This document shows positions 1 through 7,001 of a stretch of DNA of 7,072 nt, one piece after another. Under the pieces are notes generated by a model. It did not search any database. It was not told the DNA's origin and saw only the letters and a list, made by a program, of their open reading frames with translations. Position numbers and translations under genes: made by a program. This DNA comes from Ruthenibacterium sp. (GTDB taxonomy: Bacteria > Bacillota > Clostridia > Oscillospirales > Ruminococcaceae), in assembly GCA_020025255.1 (NCBI GenBank), contig JAHHSK010000079.1, positions 1-7,072 of the forward strand, given 5' to 3'. Each line of letters begins with the position of its first letter. Within the stretch, counting starts at the first letter, position 1.

Positions 1-12
1 CATTGTTCCTTC
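1..12 (-). CDS. Possible first codon and ribosome site of a divergent leftward gene (partial)
   Basis: Read on the minus strand, an ATG lies at 3-1, preceded by AAGGA at 11-7. Only the start codon would be inside the window, so the product is unknown. The gap between AAGGA and ATG is 3 bases, shorter than usual, which weakens the call. The divergent arrangement suits a regulator or transporter gene facing away from a sugar operon, but that is inference. The true start could also lie outside the window. Confidence 0.2.
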
Positions 13-59
13 TTTTTACATTGGGCACCCTCCCGCGCCAGCCGCTTTGGATGTAAAAA
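13..59. repeat. 9-bp perfect inverted repeat with 29-base spacer
   Basis: TTTTTACAT at 13-21 is exactly complementary to ATGTAAAAA at 51-59. The spacer at 22-50 is GC-rich. If a leftward transcript crosses it, the arm at 21-13 lies directly before the AAGGA and ATG at the left edge, so the structure could influence translation of that gene. It could equally be an operator or chance, because the stem is mostly A:T. Confidence 0.4.
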
Positions 60-140
60 ATCATCTTTGCGGCAATGAGCCTGCCTTGTGAAGCAGCGTT
101 TTGCTGTGCACGCCCTCTCATTTTGTGTTCCGACAATAAT

Positions 141-163
141 ATCGAACCATTTTTTCATACGCA
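141..163. repeat. Imperfect direct repeat, copy 1 (possible operator)
   Basis: The shared pattern is ATCG, AAC, ATTTTTT, CAT, ACGCA in that order, with one- or two-base gaps relative to the copy at 271-297. Here it reads ATCGAACC, then A and six T, then CATACGCA. The order of five blocks is the same in both copies. A binding role is inference. Confidence 0.3.
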
Positions 164-215
164 TCCGTCCAACGAACATCCTGCATATGTTTTCCAAAAT
201 CCTTATATATTCTCT

Positions 216-244
216 AGTATATCTGTTATTTTGCATAAAATCAA
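216..244 (-). promoter_or_regulatory. Candidate leftward sigma-A promoter
   Basis: On the minus strand the -35 is TTGATT (244-239), the spacer is 17 bases and the -10 is TATACT (221-216). Both hexamers match the consensus at four or more positions. Transcription would start near 209 and give a leader of about 200 bases before the ATG at the left edge, longer than usual. The AT-rich setting makes chance matches likely. Confidence 0.35.
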
Positions 245-270
245 CTTCCGCTTTCGCAAAATATATGCAC

Positions 271-297
271 ATCGTTGAACATTTTTTTCATGACGCA
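271..297. repeat. Imperfect direct repeat, copy 2, just upstream of the rightward -35
   Basis: This is the second copy of the pattern at 141-163: ATCG, GAAC, A and seven T, CAT, ACGCA. It ends 16 bases before the -35 hexamer at 314, a position typical for an activator such as an AraC-family protein. The other copy lies 130 bases upstream. The position is observed; the regulator is inferred. Confidence 0.35.
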
Positions 298-313
298 CAA
301 TATTTGCATTCCA

Positions 314-341
314 TTGACTTTGCTTTTGCCTATTTTATAAT
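314..341 (+). promoter_or_regulatory. Sigma-A promoter of the glycosidase operon
   Basis: The -35 is TTGACT (314-319), the spacer is 16 bases and the -10 is TATAAT (336-341), a perfect -10 with a near-perfect -35. Transcription should start near 348, leaving an untranslated leader of about 36 bases before the ATG at 384. It is correctly placed for the three large genes to its right, which have no other promoter of this quality. Confidence 0.75.
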
Positions 342-369
342 TTAAAATGAATCCATTTGGCAAAACCTC

Positions 370-376
370 AAGGAGG
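370..376 (+). promoter_or_regulatory. Ribosome binding site that fixes the start of the first gene
   Basis: AAGGAGG ends 7 bases before the ATG at 384. The frame is open back to a TTG at 357, but that codon lies upstream of the ribosome site, so it cannot be the start served by it. The ATG at 378 is only one base from the site. The ATG at 384 is therefore preferred. Confidence 0.85.
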
Positions 377-383
377 AATGCTC

Positions 384-2270
384 ATGTCCACTCGCCTTGC
401 TGTGATAACAAGGGATGAAAGCAATGTATTATCCCTTCTGAAACACTGTACCGGTATATCGGTTGCCGTATTTGACCCCCAATCGCTTACCGATGGCTGC
501 CTGGATGCATTTGACTGCGCGTGCATTTTGGGCGGCACACGCAAGGAGCCTTTGGTTCTTTGCGCCAAAAGCCGCACCCTTGTGGAAGAGTTTGCCGCAG
601 CGGGGAAAAAGGTGCTGTTCGAATACACATCCAGCTTCTGCGAAAATTACTGTAAGGCTCCGGAATCCACGCGTTTTCTGCGTCTTGTATGCGCGGACAG
701 CCAGCTTGCCGCTCTACCCGAGGGCACGCTTTTGGATGATCAATGCAATCTTCGGATCGCCCCTTACTATCACTGCCGCACGGCAAAGCCCATTTTGGTG
801 TACAAAAAGGGGCTTTCTGCCCACGCCTGCCAAACGCTTTGCGCCGAAGATCGTGCCGATTTCACCCAATATGGCATCTGGTTTGAAACGCCCCGCACTG
901 CGGTATGCTCATTCTGCCTTTCCAATTTTATAAACGCCCGTTTTTCACCGGTATCGGCTTGGCGCAAACTCATTGCCTCCCTTTTCAGCTGGCTCTGTGA
1001 TATCCCGCTTTTTTCGAGCCTTCCGTTTTGGGATTATTACCGCTGCAGCCAAGCCGCCTCGCTTCGGGAAACTGCGGATGCTGCGATTGGCTGGTTTGAA
1101 CGCGCCGGCATGCTGATCGAAGATGGCGCCGAAGGCATCCGGGAGGGCATGGCCACGGAGATCCTGCCCAATGGACACCAGAAAACTGCCGATCCGATCC
1201 GCACCGACTGCGCAGGCGAAGCTGCCATGGCATATTTTTTTCACTATCTTGTTTCTCACGATCCCAAAAGCCTGCGCCGCGCCAGCCTTCTGGAAGCTTT
1301 TGTATACGAGCGCATGCAGATTCGATCCGGTCGTTTTGCCGGCATGCTGCGCTGGACAAACATAGCGTGGACCGTATGCTATCCCGATGATATGGCGCGC
1401 GCCATGTTCGTGACCCTGTTCAAAGCCCTTTATAATAAAGGGCGCGAATACCTGCCCCAGTGCCGCAAAGCGCTCGGATTTTTAATGGATACTACCGGGC
1501 CGGATGGCCTGCGTGCTGCCCGCACTGATATTCTGAACATGACGCAGGACGAGTACCGCGCCCTTTCCGAACAAGACGGAGCCTTTCCCTGTGCCCACTA
1601 TAATGCGTTTTATCTTGCATGTCTGCTTATATATGGTAAAATGGAACGGGACGAACGATGCCTTGCGGTCGGAGAACAGGGCATGCGCTCCCTTCTGAAA
1701 GCCTATCCGCAGACCATTCGGGAGCAAAGCGAAACAGAAGAATTATGCCGGCTTTTGCTTCCTCTTTCTTGGCTGTATTATGCCACCGGGAAAGAAGAGG
1801 ATCGCACCATGCTCTACACCGTTGTGCAAGACCTTGAAAAAATGCTGGATGCTAGCGGCGCCTATCTGGAATGGGACAGCGATTATTCGGCTGCATGCAG
1901 CAAGCAGAATGACGGCGAATGTTCGCTTTTGGGCTGCAACGGCGACCCGGTGGTCGATCTTCTGTACAGCAACAACTGGGTTCCTCTTGGCATGATGCAG
2001 GCGTATTTTGTCACCGGGGATCCGGAATTATATAAAAAATTCGAAAGGCACGCCCGCTTTCTTTCCCGTGCGCAGCTCCATAGTGATGACCCGCAGATCG
2101 ATGGCGCCTGGGCACGCGGTTTCGATACCCGGCTCATGGAGGTTTATGGCATTCCCAACGATGTCGGCTGGGGGCCATGGGCGATCGAAAGCGGCTGGAC
2201 CGTTGCAGAAATCATCGCCGGACTTTACAGCGGCGTTTTGAAAGATGAATTGAAAGGATTTTACACATGA
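384..2270 (+). CDS. Large uncharacterised protein, probable glycan-active enzyme with helical C-terminal domain
   Basis: This 628-residue protein has no signal peptide or membrane segment and should be cytoplasmic. I cannot assign a named family. Residues 1 to about 190 alternate strand-like and helical stretches (for example KKVLFEY), suggesting an alpha/beta domain perhaps of the glutamine-amidotransferase-like type seen in some glycosidases. Residues from about 225 to 628 are rich in amphipathic helices with aromatic and acidic motifs at loop-like positions: YPDDMARAMF (D335, D336), GAFPCAHYNA (399-408), EWDSDYS (496-502), GCNGDPVVD (517-525), HSDDPQIDGAWARGFD (566-581) and VGWGPWAIESGW (594-605). 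This pattern resembles (alpha/alpha)6-barrel glycosidases or lyases. D568, D569, D573 and E602 are candidate catalytic residues by inference only. It is the first gene of the operon and overlaps the GH20 gene by ATGA, implying translational coupling and a shared pathway. It is cysteine-rich, which also fits a cytoplasmic location. Confidence 0.85.
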   Translation: MSTRLAVITRDESNVLSLLKHCTGISVAVFDPQSLTDGCLDAFDCACILGGTRKEPLVLCAKSRTLVEEFAAAGKKVLFEYTSSFCENYCKAPESTRFLRLVCADSQLAALPEGTLLDDQCNLRIAPYYHCRTAKPILVYKKGLSAHACQTLCAEDRADFTQYGIWFETPRTAVCSFCLSNFINARFSPVSAWRKLIASLFSWLCDIPLFSSLPFWDYYRCSQAASLRETADAAIGWFERAGMLIEDGAEGIREGMATEILPNGHQKTADPIRTDCAGEAAMAYFFHYLVSHDPKSLRRASLLEAFVYERMQIRSGRFAGMLRWTNIAWTVCYPDDMARAMFVTLFKALYNKGREYLPQCRKALGFLMDTTGPDGLRAARTDILNMTQDEYRALSEQDGAFPCAHYNAFYLACLLIYGKMERDERCLAVGEQGMRSLLKAYPQTIREQSETEELCRLLLPLSWLYYATGKEEDRTMLYTVVQDLEKMLDASGAYLEWDSDYSAACSKQNDGECSLLGCNGDPVVDLLYSNNWVPLGMMQAYFVTGDPELYKKFERHARFLSRAQLHSDDPQIDGAWARGFDTRLMEVYGIPNDVGWGPWAIESGWTVAEIIAGLYSGVLKDELKGFYT

Positions 2271-4129
2271 AACGTATTCCTGTTTTCCCGCGCGAATTGC
2301 CGGAGGAATTATCCGCCGGATTTGCAGAAATCGCAGCCCATGAGGGCTTTGCCATTGCTGCCGATGGCATTCCTATCACAGCACACAAGGGCGAAACGTA
2401 TTGGCTTCGCCGCAGTGCCGATGGGCTTACCGTTTCGTATCAGACTCCGGTTCAGTTTTTCCGGGCGTTGTCTTATTTGAAAGAGTGTGATCTTTCCCCG
2501 TGCGAAATTCACCGCCAGCCCGTTTTTGAGCGGAACGGCATTATGCTGGACTGTTCCCGCAATGCCGTTCCCACACTGGATACGATTCGCTCGATCCTGC
2601 GCAAAATGGCACTTATGGGGCTGAATACCGCCATGCTTTATACCGAGGATACCTACGAGATCCCCTCCCGCCCTTATTTCGGCTATCTGCGCGGCCGCTA
2701 TTCTTTGGAGGATATCCGTGCATTGGATGATTATGCCGCAAGCTTGGGTATCGAACTGGTTCCCTGCATCCAGACGCTGGCACATCTGGAGCGTGCTCTT
2801 CACTGGCCGCAGGTCGATCCTGACCTTCGGGATACCCCCGATATCATGATGGTCGGGCAGGCGAAAGTTTATCAGTTCATTGATGAAATGCTGGATTCTG
2901 TCACAAAGGCATTCCGCACCAAGCGCATTCACATCGGCATGGATGAGGCATGGTCGCTCGGCCTTGGAAATTACCGCTTCCAAAACGGATTTGTTCCCGC
3001 CTCGCAGCTGATGAAAGAACATCTTTCCAAGGTCTGTGAATTGGTGCACAAGCACGGTTTGGAACCTATGATGTGGAGCGATATGTATCTGCGCGCGTGC
3101 TCGCCCACGGGCGGATATTATGATGCGCCGGATGTGCTGCCTCAGGATGTGCTGGATGCCGCCCGCCCCGATGTTGATCTTGTATATTGGGATTATTATC
3201 ACAATGACCCCGCAGAATATCAGCGGCTGATGAAAATCCATGAGCAGTTCGATTCCAAAATCATTTTTGCCGGCGGCCTTTGGACATGGACCGGGCCTGT
3301 TCCCAATCCGCAGAAGCTGCGCAGCACCTCTATCCCCGCTTTGAAGGAATGCGAAGCACGCGGGGTCCGCGAGGTGCTTGCAACCGCATGGGGCGACAAC
3401 GGTGCCGAAGCCTCTTTGCTGACAGCCCTGTACGGAATGCAGCTGTATGCCGAATATGATTACACCGGCTGTACCGAGGAACACACGCTTGCCGAACGGT
3501 TTGCCGCATGCACCGGCGAACACGCAGATGCATTTTCCCGCATGGATGAGTTCAATCTCCTTCCGGGCATGCTGGCGCACGGGGAAGATCCCGTCAATGC
3601 ATCGAAGTTTTTGCTGTATGAAGATCCGCTTGTTCCTCTATTCACCGCGGATACCGCAGGGCTTTCCTTTGCCGAGCATTATCGTAACCTTGCTGAATCC
3701 TACACCGGTTACACAAGCGAGGATCCCGCGTTTGAAGCGCTGTACCGTTTTTATCAATCCCTTGCCGAGCTTTTATCGCTCAAGTGTCTGTGGCGCGAAC
3801 AGGTTGGCAGCATCCAGCGTTCCAATGCCGGCATGGCTGTTTCGCTTGCCGAAAAATGCGCACAGAGCTGCAATGACTGTAAGCTGGCATGGTATACGCT
3901 TTGGAAAAAGACAAACCGGCCCTTCGGCTTTGAAATCATCGACATTCGGCTTTCCGGCTTGAAGGGACGTTTCGAAACCGCCGCACGCGAATTTTCGGCA
4001 CTGCAAAACGGGGAAATCGAATCGATTGAAACCCTGTGTACCGAAAAACTGCGCTATATCACCGATCCCGAAGGCCGCTTCAATGGGTGCTATGCTTGGG
4101 GCGACTGCATTTCTGCTTGCCGTATCTAA
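2267..4129 (+). CDS. Beta-N-acetylhexosaminidase, glycoside hydrolase family 20
   Basis: This 620-residue enzyme should release terminal beta-linked N-acetylglucosamine or N-acetylgalactosamine by the substrate-assisted mechanism of family GH20. Residues 1 to about 80 form a short N-terminal domain. The TIM barrel begins at the substrate-binding stretch RNGIMLDCSR (R89, D95, R98) and carries the hallmark HIGMDEA at 222-228, where D226 should position the acetamido group and E227 be the acid/base. Later barrel motifs are MMWSDMY, YWDYYHND, GGLWTWTGP and ATAWGDNGAE, the aromatic residues expected to line the sugar pocket. Residues from about 410 to 620 are helical. This size and layout resemble the intracellular streptococcal GcnA type rather than secreted chitobiases. 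There is no signal peptide. The start overlaps the previous stop by four bases, with GAAAGGA at 2252-2258. Exact substrate cannot be read from sequence. Confidence 0.93.
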   Translation: MKRIPVFPRELPEELSAGFAEIAAHEGFAIAADGIPITAHKGETYWLRRSADGLTVSYQTPVQFFRALSYLKECDLSPCEIHRQPVFERNGIMLDCSRNAVPTLDTIRSILRKMALMGLNTAMLYTEDTYEIPSRPYFGYLRGRYSLEDIRALDDYAASLGIELVPCIQTLAHLERALHWPQVDPDLRDTPDIMMVGQAKVYQFIDEMLDSVTKAFRTKRIHIGMDEAWSLGLGNYRFQNGFVPASQLMKEHLSKVCELVHKHGLEPMMWSDMYLRACSPTGGYYDAPDVLPQDVLDAARPDVDLVYWDYYHNDPAEYQRLMKIHEQFDSKIIFAGGLWTWTGPVPNPQKLRSTSIPALKECEARGVREVLATAWGDNGAEASLLTALYGMQLYAEYDYTGCTEEHTLAERFAACTGEHADAFSRMDEFNLLPGMLAHGEDPVNASKFLLYEDPLVPLFTADTAGLSFAEHYRNLAESYTGYTSEDPAFEALYRFYQSLAELLSLKCLWREQVGSIQRSNAGMAVSLAEKCAQSCNDCKLAWYTLWKKTNRPFGFEIIDIRLSGLKGRFETAAREFSALQNGEIESIETLCTEKLRYITDPEGRFNGCYAWGDCISACRI

Positions 4130-4141
4130 AAGGAGGGAACT

Positions 4142-6649
4142 ATGGCTGTTGCTTCTTCCAAACGTTTTACCGATCCCGCTGTGCAGGATTACGAGCTGCG
4201 CCACCGAGAGCTTGCCCGCCGTGCCGCACGCGATGGAATTGTTTTGCTGAAAAATGAAGACAGCACCCTTCCGATTGCTGCATCGTGCCGCGTTGCGCTG
4301 TATGGAATCGGGGCGCTGCACACGATCAAGGGCGGCACCGGCTCCGGCGATGTCAACGTCCGCGAAATGGTAAGCATCTGCGATGGCATGCGCGCAGCCG
4401 GCTTTTCGATTGCAAATGAAGCATATCTTGCGGCTTGCGAAGAAATTTACAAGACAAAGCGTTCCGAATGGCGCGATTTGATTTGGAAGCGATTCGATCG
4501 CCACGAATTTCCGTATTTCTTTGCCGCCTACTTCAACACCCCTTTTGGGATGCCCGAAGGCCCGGAAATCACCTTTTGCGACTGTGATGCTGTATTTTAT
4601 GTGATCAGCCGCAACGCAGGGGAAGGTGCAGACCGCACACTGGAAAAGGGGGATTATCTTCTTTCCGATTCCGAATACCGTGATATTTCCCGTTTGTGTT
4701 CGCTGTACCCCGCTGTCACCTTGGTGATAAACTCCGGGGGTATGATCGATCTTTCGGTTCTGGACGAATTTCCGCAGCTCAAAGCCGTTATCCTGCTTTC
4801 GCAGGCCGGTATCGAAAGCGGCAGTGCGTTTGCGGATCTTGTTTCCGGACGCTTTTCTCCCTGCGGCAAGCTGACCGACAGCTGGCCCATTGCCGCAAAG
4901 GATCATCCCTGCATGCAGCCGGAAAACCGAAACGCTGTGCAGCAGCGAAACATCCGCTATCAGGAAGGCATTTATGTCGGCTACCGTTACTTCGATACTT
5001 TCGGCGTCCCGGTGCGTTACTGCTTTGGACACGGTCTTTCCTATACCGATTTTTCGATCAAAACCGTCGGTATCGAGGCGGTGTATGACCCCGTTCCCTG
5101 TGTGAACCTTCTTCTTTCTGTTTTCAATGCTGGTACACAGTATTCTGCGCGCGAAGTTGTCCAAGTCTATGCGACCTGCCCTCTTGGCGGGCTGCATAAA
5201 GAAAACCGCCGTTTGGTCGGGTTTGCAAAAACCGATCTTCTGGCACCGCAAAAAGCGCAGGAATTGACTATTTCGATTCCTCTGGATCGCTTTGCTTCCT
5301 ATGACAACGGCGATCAGGTGCTCTGCCAGGGCAATTATTATCTTTGGGTCGGTTCCTCTCTGGATGCCGCACAGCCCATTGGATCGCTTTCTTTGAATTC
5401 CAGCCTTATTTTGGAAAAGTGCAGCCGTCTATGGGACGGGTTCGACGATACTGACACTCTTTTCCCCGATCCCGCTGCGTGCACCGCACTGCGTATATCG
5501 CTGGAACAGCACGCGCTTTTGCATCAGCTGCCTTGTGCCGCACTGGATGCCCAGCGCATTGCCGAAGCCCCTTCCCCCTGCACGGCTGCGCCTGCGCAGC
5601 CGGTTTTGCGAAAGCAGGCTGACGATATTGCCCAATCCCTTTCGGTGGAAGAACTGATCCGCACCTGTGTCGGGCACTGGGCTCCTGTGGAAGAAAGCCA
5701 GCTTGGCGCCGGGGGCATCAGTGTTCCCGGTTCCGCAGGCGAAACGACGGATATCCTGATTTCCAAAGGGGTGCAGCCTATGGTTTTGGCCGATGGCCCT
5801 GCCGGGCTGCGTCTCAAGCCGTATTATTTTGAAAAGGATGATCTGCTGCTCACCGGCTCGATCGAGCACTGCTTTGAAAGCGGCTATCTGGCGCGCGAGG
5901 AATTCAACCCCGGCGGAACACGCTGCTATCAGTACTGCACGGCGTTTCCCATTGGCACGCTGCTCGCCCAGACCTGGGACGCTGAGCTTTTAAAGGAAGT
6001 GGGCAGGGCTGTCGCCGGTGAAATGCAGATCTTCGGCGTAAGCCTATGGCTTGCTCCGGGAATGAACATTCACCGTGATCCGCTGTGCGGGCGCAATTTT
6101 GAATATTTTTCAGAAGATCCCCTTGTCAGCGGTCTTGCTGCGTGTGCTGTCACAAACGGGGTGCAGTCGATACCGGGCTGCGGGGTGACGATCAAGCATT
6201 TTGCCTGCAATAATGCGGAAACTTCTCGTCTGGAATCGAACAGCGTGGTAAGCGAACGCGCCCTTCGCGAAATTTATCTGCGCGGCTTTGAAATTGCAGT
6301 GAAAAACAGCCGGCCTGCTGCGGTAATGACAAGCTACAATCTGGTAAACGAGGAGCATTCCGCCAATTCTGTGCGCTTATGCACTGACATCCTGCGTAAG
6401 GAATGGGGCTTTGATGGTCTTGTCATGACAGACTGGGGTACCACCGCCTCCTCCCGATGCACCCCATTCGGCTGTATCCATGCCGGAAATGACTTGCTGA
6501 TGCAGGGAAGCCGCATGGAATGCGAAAATATTTTTGAAGCACTCAAGGCCGGAAAAATCTCTCGCGAGGAATTGGTGCGCTGTGCTGCAAATATCATTTA
6601 TATTGCACTGTGCCTTTGCTCTCAACCCAAAACGCACATCGAAACTTAA
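4142..6649 (+). CDS. GH3 beta-glucosidase-type enzyme with reversed domain order
   Basis: This 835-residue family 3 glycoside hydrolase has its usual C-terminal alpha/beta domain first, the arrangement known from Ruminococcus albus and Butyrivibrio beta-glucosidases. Residues about 17-305 form that domain and include AGEGADR (159-165), where E161 aligns with the acid/base of bacterial GH3 beta-glucosidases, and YQEGIYVGYRYFDTFG from 273. Residues about 310-415 are a fibronectin-III-like domain (VVQVY at 339). After a linker, the TIM barrel runs from about 485 to 835 with VPGSAGET, DGPAGLR (551-557), RNFEYFSEDP (651-660), KHFACNN (685-691) and VMTDWG, whose D764 is the expected nucleophile. 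The KHF-x-x-NN form, not the KHFPG form of NagZ, favours a glucosidase- or xylosidase-like activity over hexosaminidase; substrate is unproven. No signal peptide. AAGGAGGG at 4130-4137, right after the GH20 stop, drives translation. Confidence 0.93.
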   Translation: MAVASSKRFTDPAVQDYELRHRELARRAARDGIVLLKNEDSTLPIAASCRVALYGIGALHTIKGGTGSGDVNVREMVSICDGMRAAGFSIANEAYLAACEEIYKTKRSEWRDLIWKRFDRHEFPYFFAAYFNTPFGMPEGPEITFCDCDAVFYVISRNAGEGADRTLEKGDYLLSDSEYRDISRLCSLYPAVTLVINSGGMIDLSVLDEFPQLKAVILLSQAGIESGSAFADLVSGRFSPCGKLTDSWPIAAKDHPCMQPENRNAVQQRNIRYQEGIYVGYRYFDTFGVPVRYCFGHGLSYTDFSIKTVGIEAVYDPVPCVNLLLSVFNAGTQYSAREVVQVYATCPLGGLHKENRRLVGFAKTDLLAPQKAQELTISIPLDRFASYDNGDQVLCQGNYYLWVGSSLDAAQPIGSLSLNSSLILEKCSRLWDGFDDTDTLFPDPAACTALRISLEQHALLHQLPCAALDAQRIAEAPSPCTAAPAQPVLRKQADDIAQSLSVEELIRTCVGHWAPVEESQLGAGGISVPGSAGETTDILISKGVQPMVLADGPAGLRLKPYYFEKDDLLLTGSIEHCFESGYLAREEFNPGGTRCYQYCTAFPIGTLLAQTWDAELLKEVGRAVAGEMQIFGVSLWLAPGMNIHRDPLCGRNFEYFSEDPLVSGLAACAVTNGVQSIPGCGVTIKHFACNNAETSRLESNSVVSERALREIYLRGFEIAVKNSRPAAVMTSYNLVNEEHSANSVRLCTDILRKEWGFDGLVMTDWGTTASSRCTPFGCIHAGNDLLMQGSRMECENIFEALKAGKISREELVRCAANIIYIALCLCSQPKTHIET

Positions 6650-6702
6650 AACTTCCACCAATCACAAGCCTATAATTTTTACGATTCAGGGAGTTGTTTG
6701 AA

Positions 6703-6882
6703 TTGAAAAAACAGATCCAGGGCATTGCTTTCATTTTGTTCGGCATTCTTCTTTGCTGTGCCGAGCAGGGTATAAACCATATTCTTCTTGCTTCTTTCAA
6801 TGATTTTCCTTTTTCTCTCTTCGGAATCCTATCCGGTTGCGTAGGGCTGAATTTTGTATTTCAAAAGGATAAAAACGAATAG
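6703..6882 (+). CDS. Small two-helix membrane protein, TTG start
   Basis: This 59-residue protein begins MKKQIQGIAFILFG. Two hydrophobic segments, about residues 5-20 and 35-53, are separated by a short polar loop, and the tail is charged (KDKNE), so it should be an integral membrane protein. The start is a TTG at 6703 because AGGGAG at 6688-6693 lies 9 bases before it; the TTG at 6694 touches that site and is unlikely. I do not recognise the family and assign no function. It follows the GH3 stop by 53 bases with no terminator between, so it may be the last gene of the operon. A TATAAT at 6671-6676 might give it its own promoter, but no good -35 is visible. Its composition is more AT-rich than the glycosidase genes. 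Confidence 0.6.
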   Translation: MKKQIQGIAFILFGILLCCAEQGINHILLASFNDFPFSLFGILSGCVGLNFVFQKDKNE

Positions 6883-6904
6883 ACAGGCTGTTTGCACTGT
6901 ACCG

Positions 6905-6934
6905 GAAAAGAGCTGCTGAAAAACAGCTCTTTTC
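6905..6934 (+). terminator. Hairpin, probable terminator of the glycosidase operon
   Basis: A perfect 11-bp stem pairs GAAAAGAGCTG (6905-6915) with CAGCTCTTTTC (6924-6934) around an 8-base loop. The 3' arm ends in four T after a GC-containing core, which can act as a weak U-tract for the rightward genes. The bases that follow are A-rich rather than T-rich, so efficiency on the plus strand is uncertain. It lies 22 bases after the stop of the small membrane gene. Confidence 0.6.
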
Positions 6935-6990
6935 AAAAAAATACACAAAAATCGGCTGTCAAAGCATTCACTTGCTTTGACAGCCGATTT
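6935..6990 (-). terminator. Strong hairpin terminator of the leftward gene at the right edge
   Basis: A perfect 18-bp stem pairs 6949-6966 with 6973-6990 around a 6-base loop (TTCACT); its core is TCGGCTGTC against GACAGCCGA. On the minus strand the stem is followed by a T-rich tract (6951 down to 6935, with a run of seven T at the end), as expected of an intrinsic terminator for the leftward gene whose stop is at 7043-7041. On the plus strand only a weak T-tract follows, though the stem may still help to end rightward transcription. Confidence 0.8.
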
Positions 6991-7001
6991 GCATTGTTCG
7001 G

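Larger units (their letters stand above)
4..383. other. AT-rich intergenic control region
   Basis: This stretch holds no convincing gene. Short open frames at 75-278 and 88-345 have no ribosome site and low-complexity products rich in F, I, S and H. It does hold a strong rightward promoter, a plausible leftward promoter, a 9-bp inverted repeat near the left edge and an imperfect direct repeat. Base composition becomes markedly AT-rich from about 120 to 356, in contrast with the GC-richer genes to the right, as expected of a regulatory region. Confidence 0.7.

Noticed and set aside
90..108. Small hairpin GCAGC-GTTTT-GCTGT as a terminator
   Set aside because: The stem is only four to five pairs and no T-tract follows on either strand.
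245..258. Possible catabolite-repression (cre) site around the GCTTTCG motif
   Set aside because: On the minus strand the GAAAGCG half matches the consensus, but the other half does not, so it is only a half site.
75..345. Two short rightward open frames in the control region
   Set aside because: They overlap each other, lack ribosome sites, encode low-complexity products and overlap the promoter region.
357..383. TTG at 357 as the start of the first large gene
   Set aside because: It lies upstream of the AAGGAGG at 370-376, which is well placed for the ATG at 384. The extra residues would be encoded by the ribosome site itself.
2309..3580. 423-residue open frame on the minus strand
   Set aside because: It lies wholly opposite the GH20 gene, whose motifs are clear. 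Its product has no recognisable domain and its frame is open because of codon bias on the coding strand.
3773..5251. 492-residue open frame on the minus strand spanning the GH20-GH3 junction
   Set aside because: It is antisense to two well-supported genes, has no convincing ribosome site and no recognisable motif. Shadow frames of this length are common opposite genes with this codon use.
4142..6649. NagZ-type beta-N-acetylglucosaminidase for the GH3 protein
   Set aside because: NagZ enzymes carry a KHFPG-type motif and lack the extra domains. Here the motif is KHFACNN with a GEGADR motif and an Fn3-like domain, as in beta-glucosidase-type GH3 proteins.
6671..6676. TATAAT as an independent promoter for the small membrane gene
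   Set aside because: No acceptable -35 hexamer is found 16 to 18 bases upstream; a lone -10 in AT-rich DNA is weak evidence.
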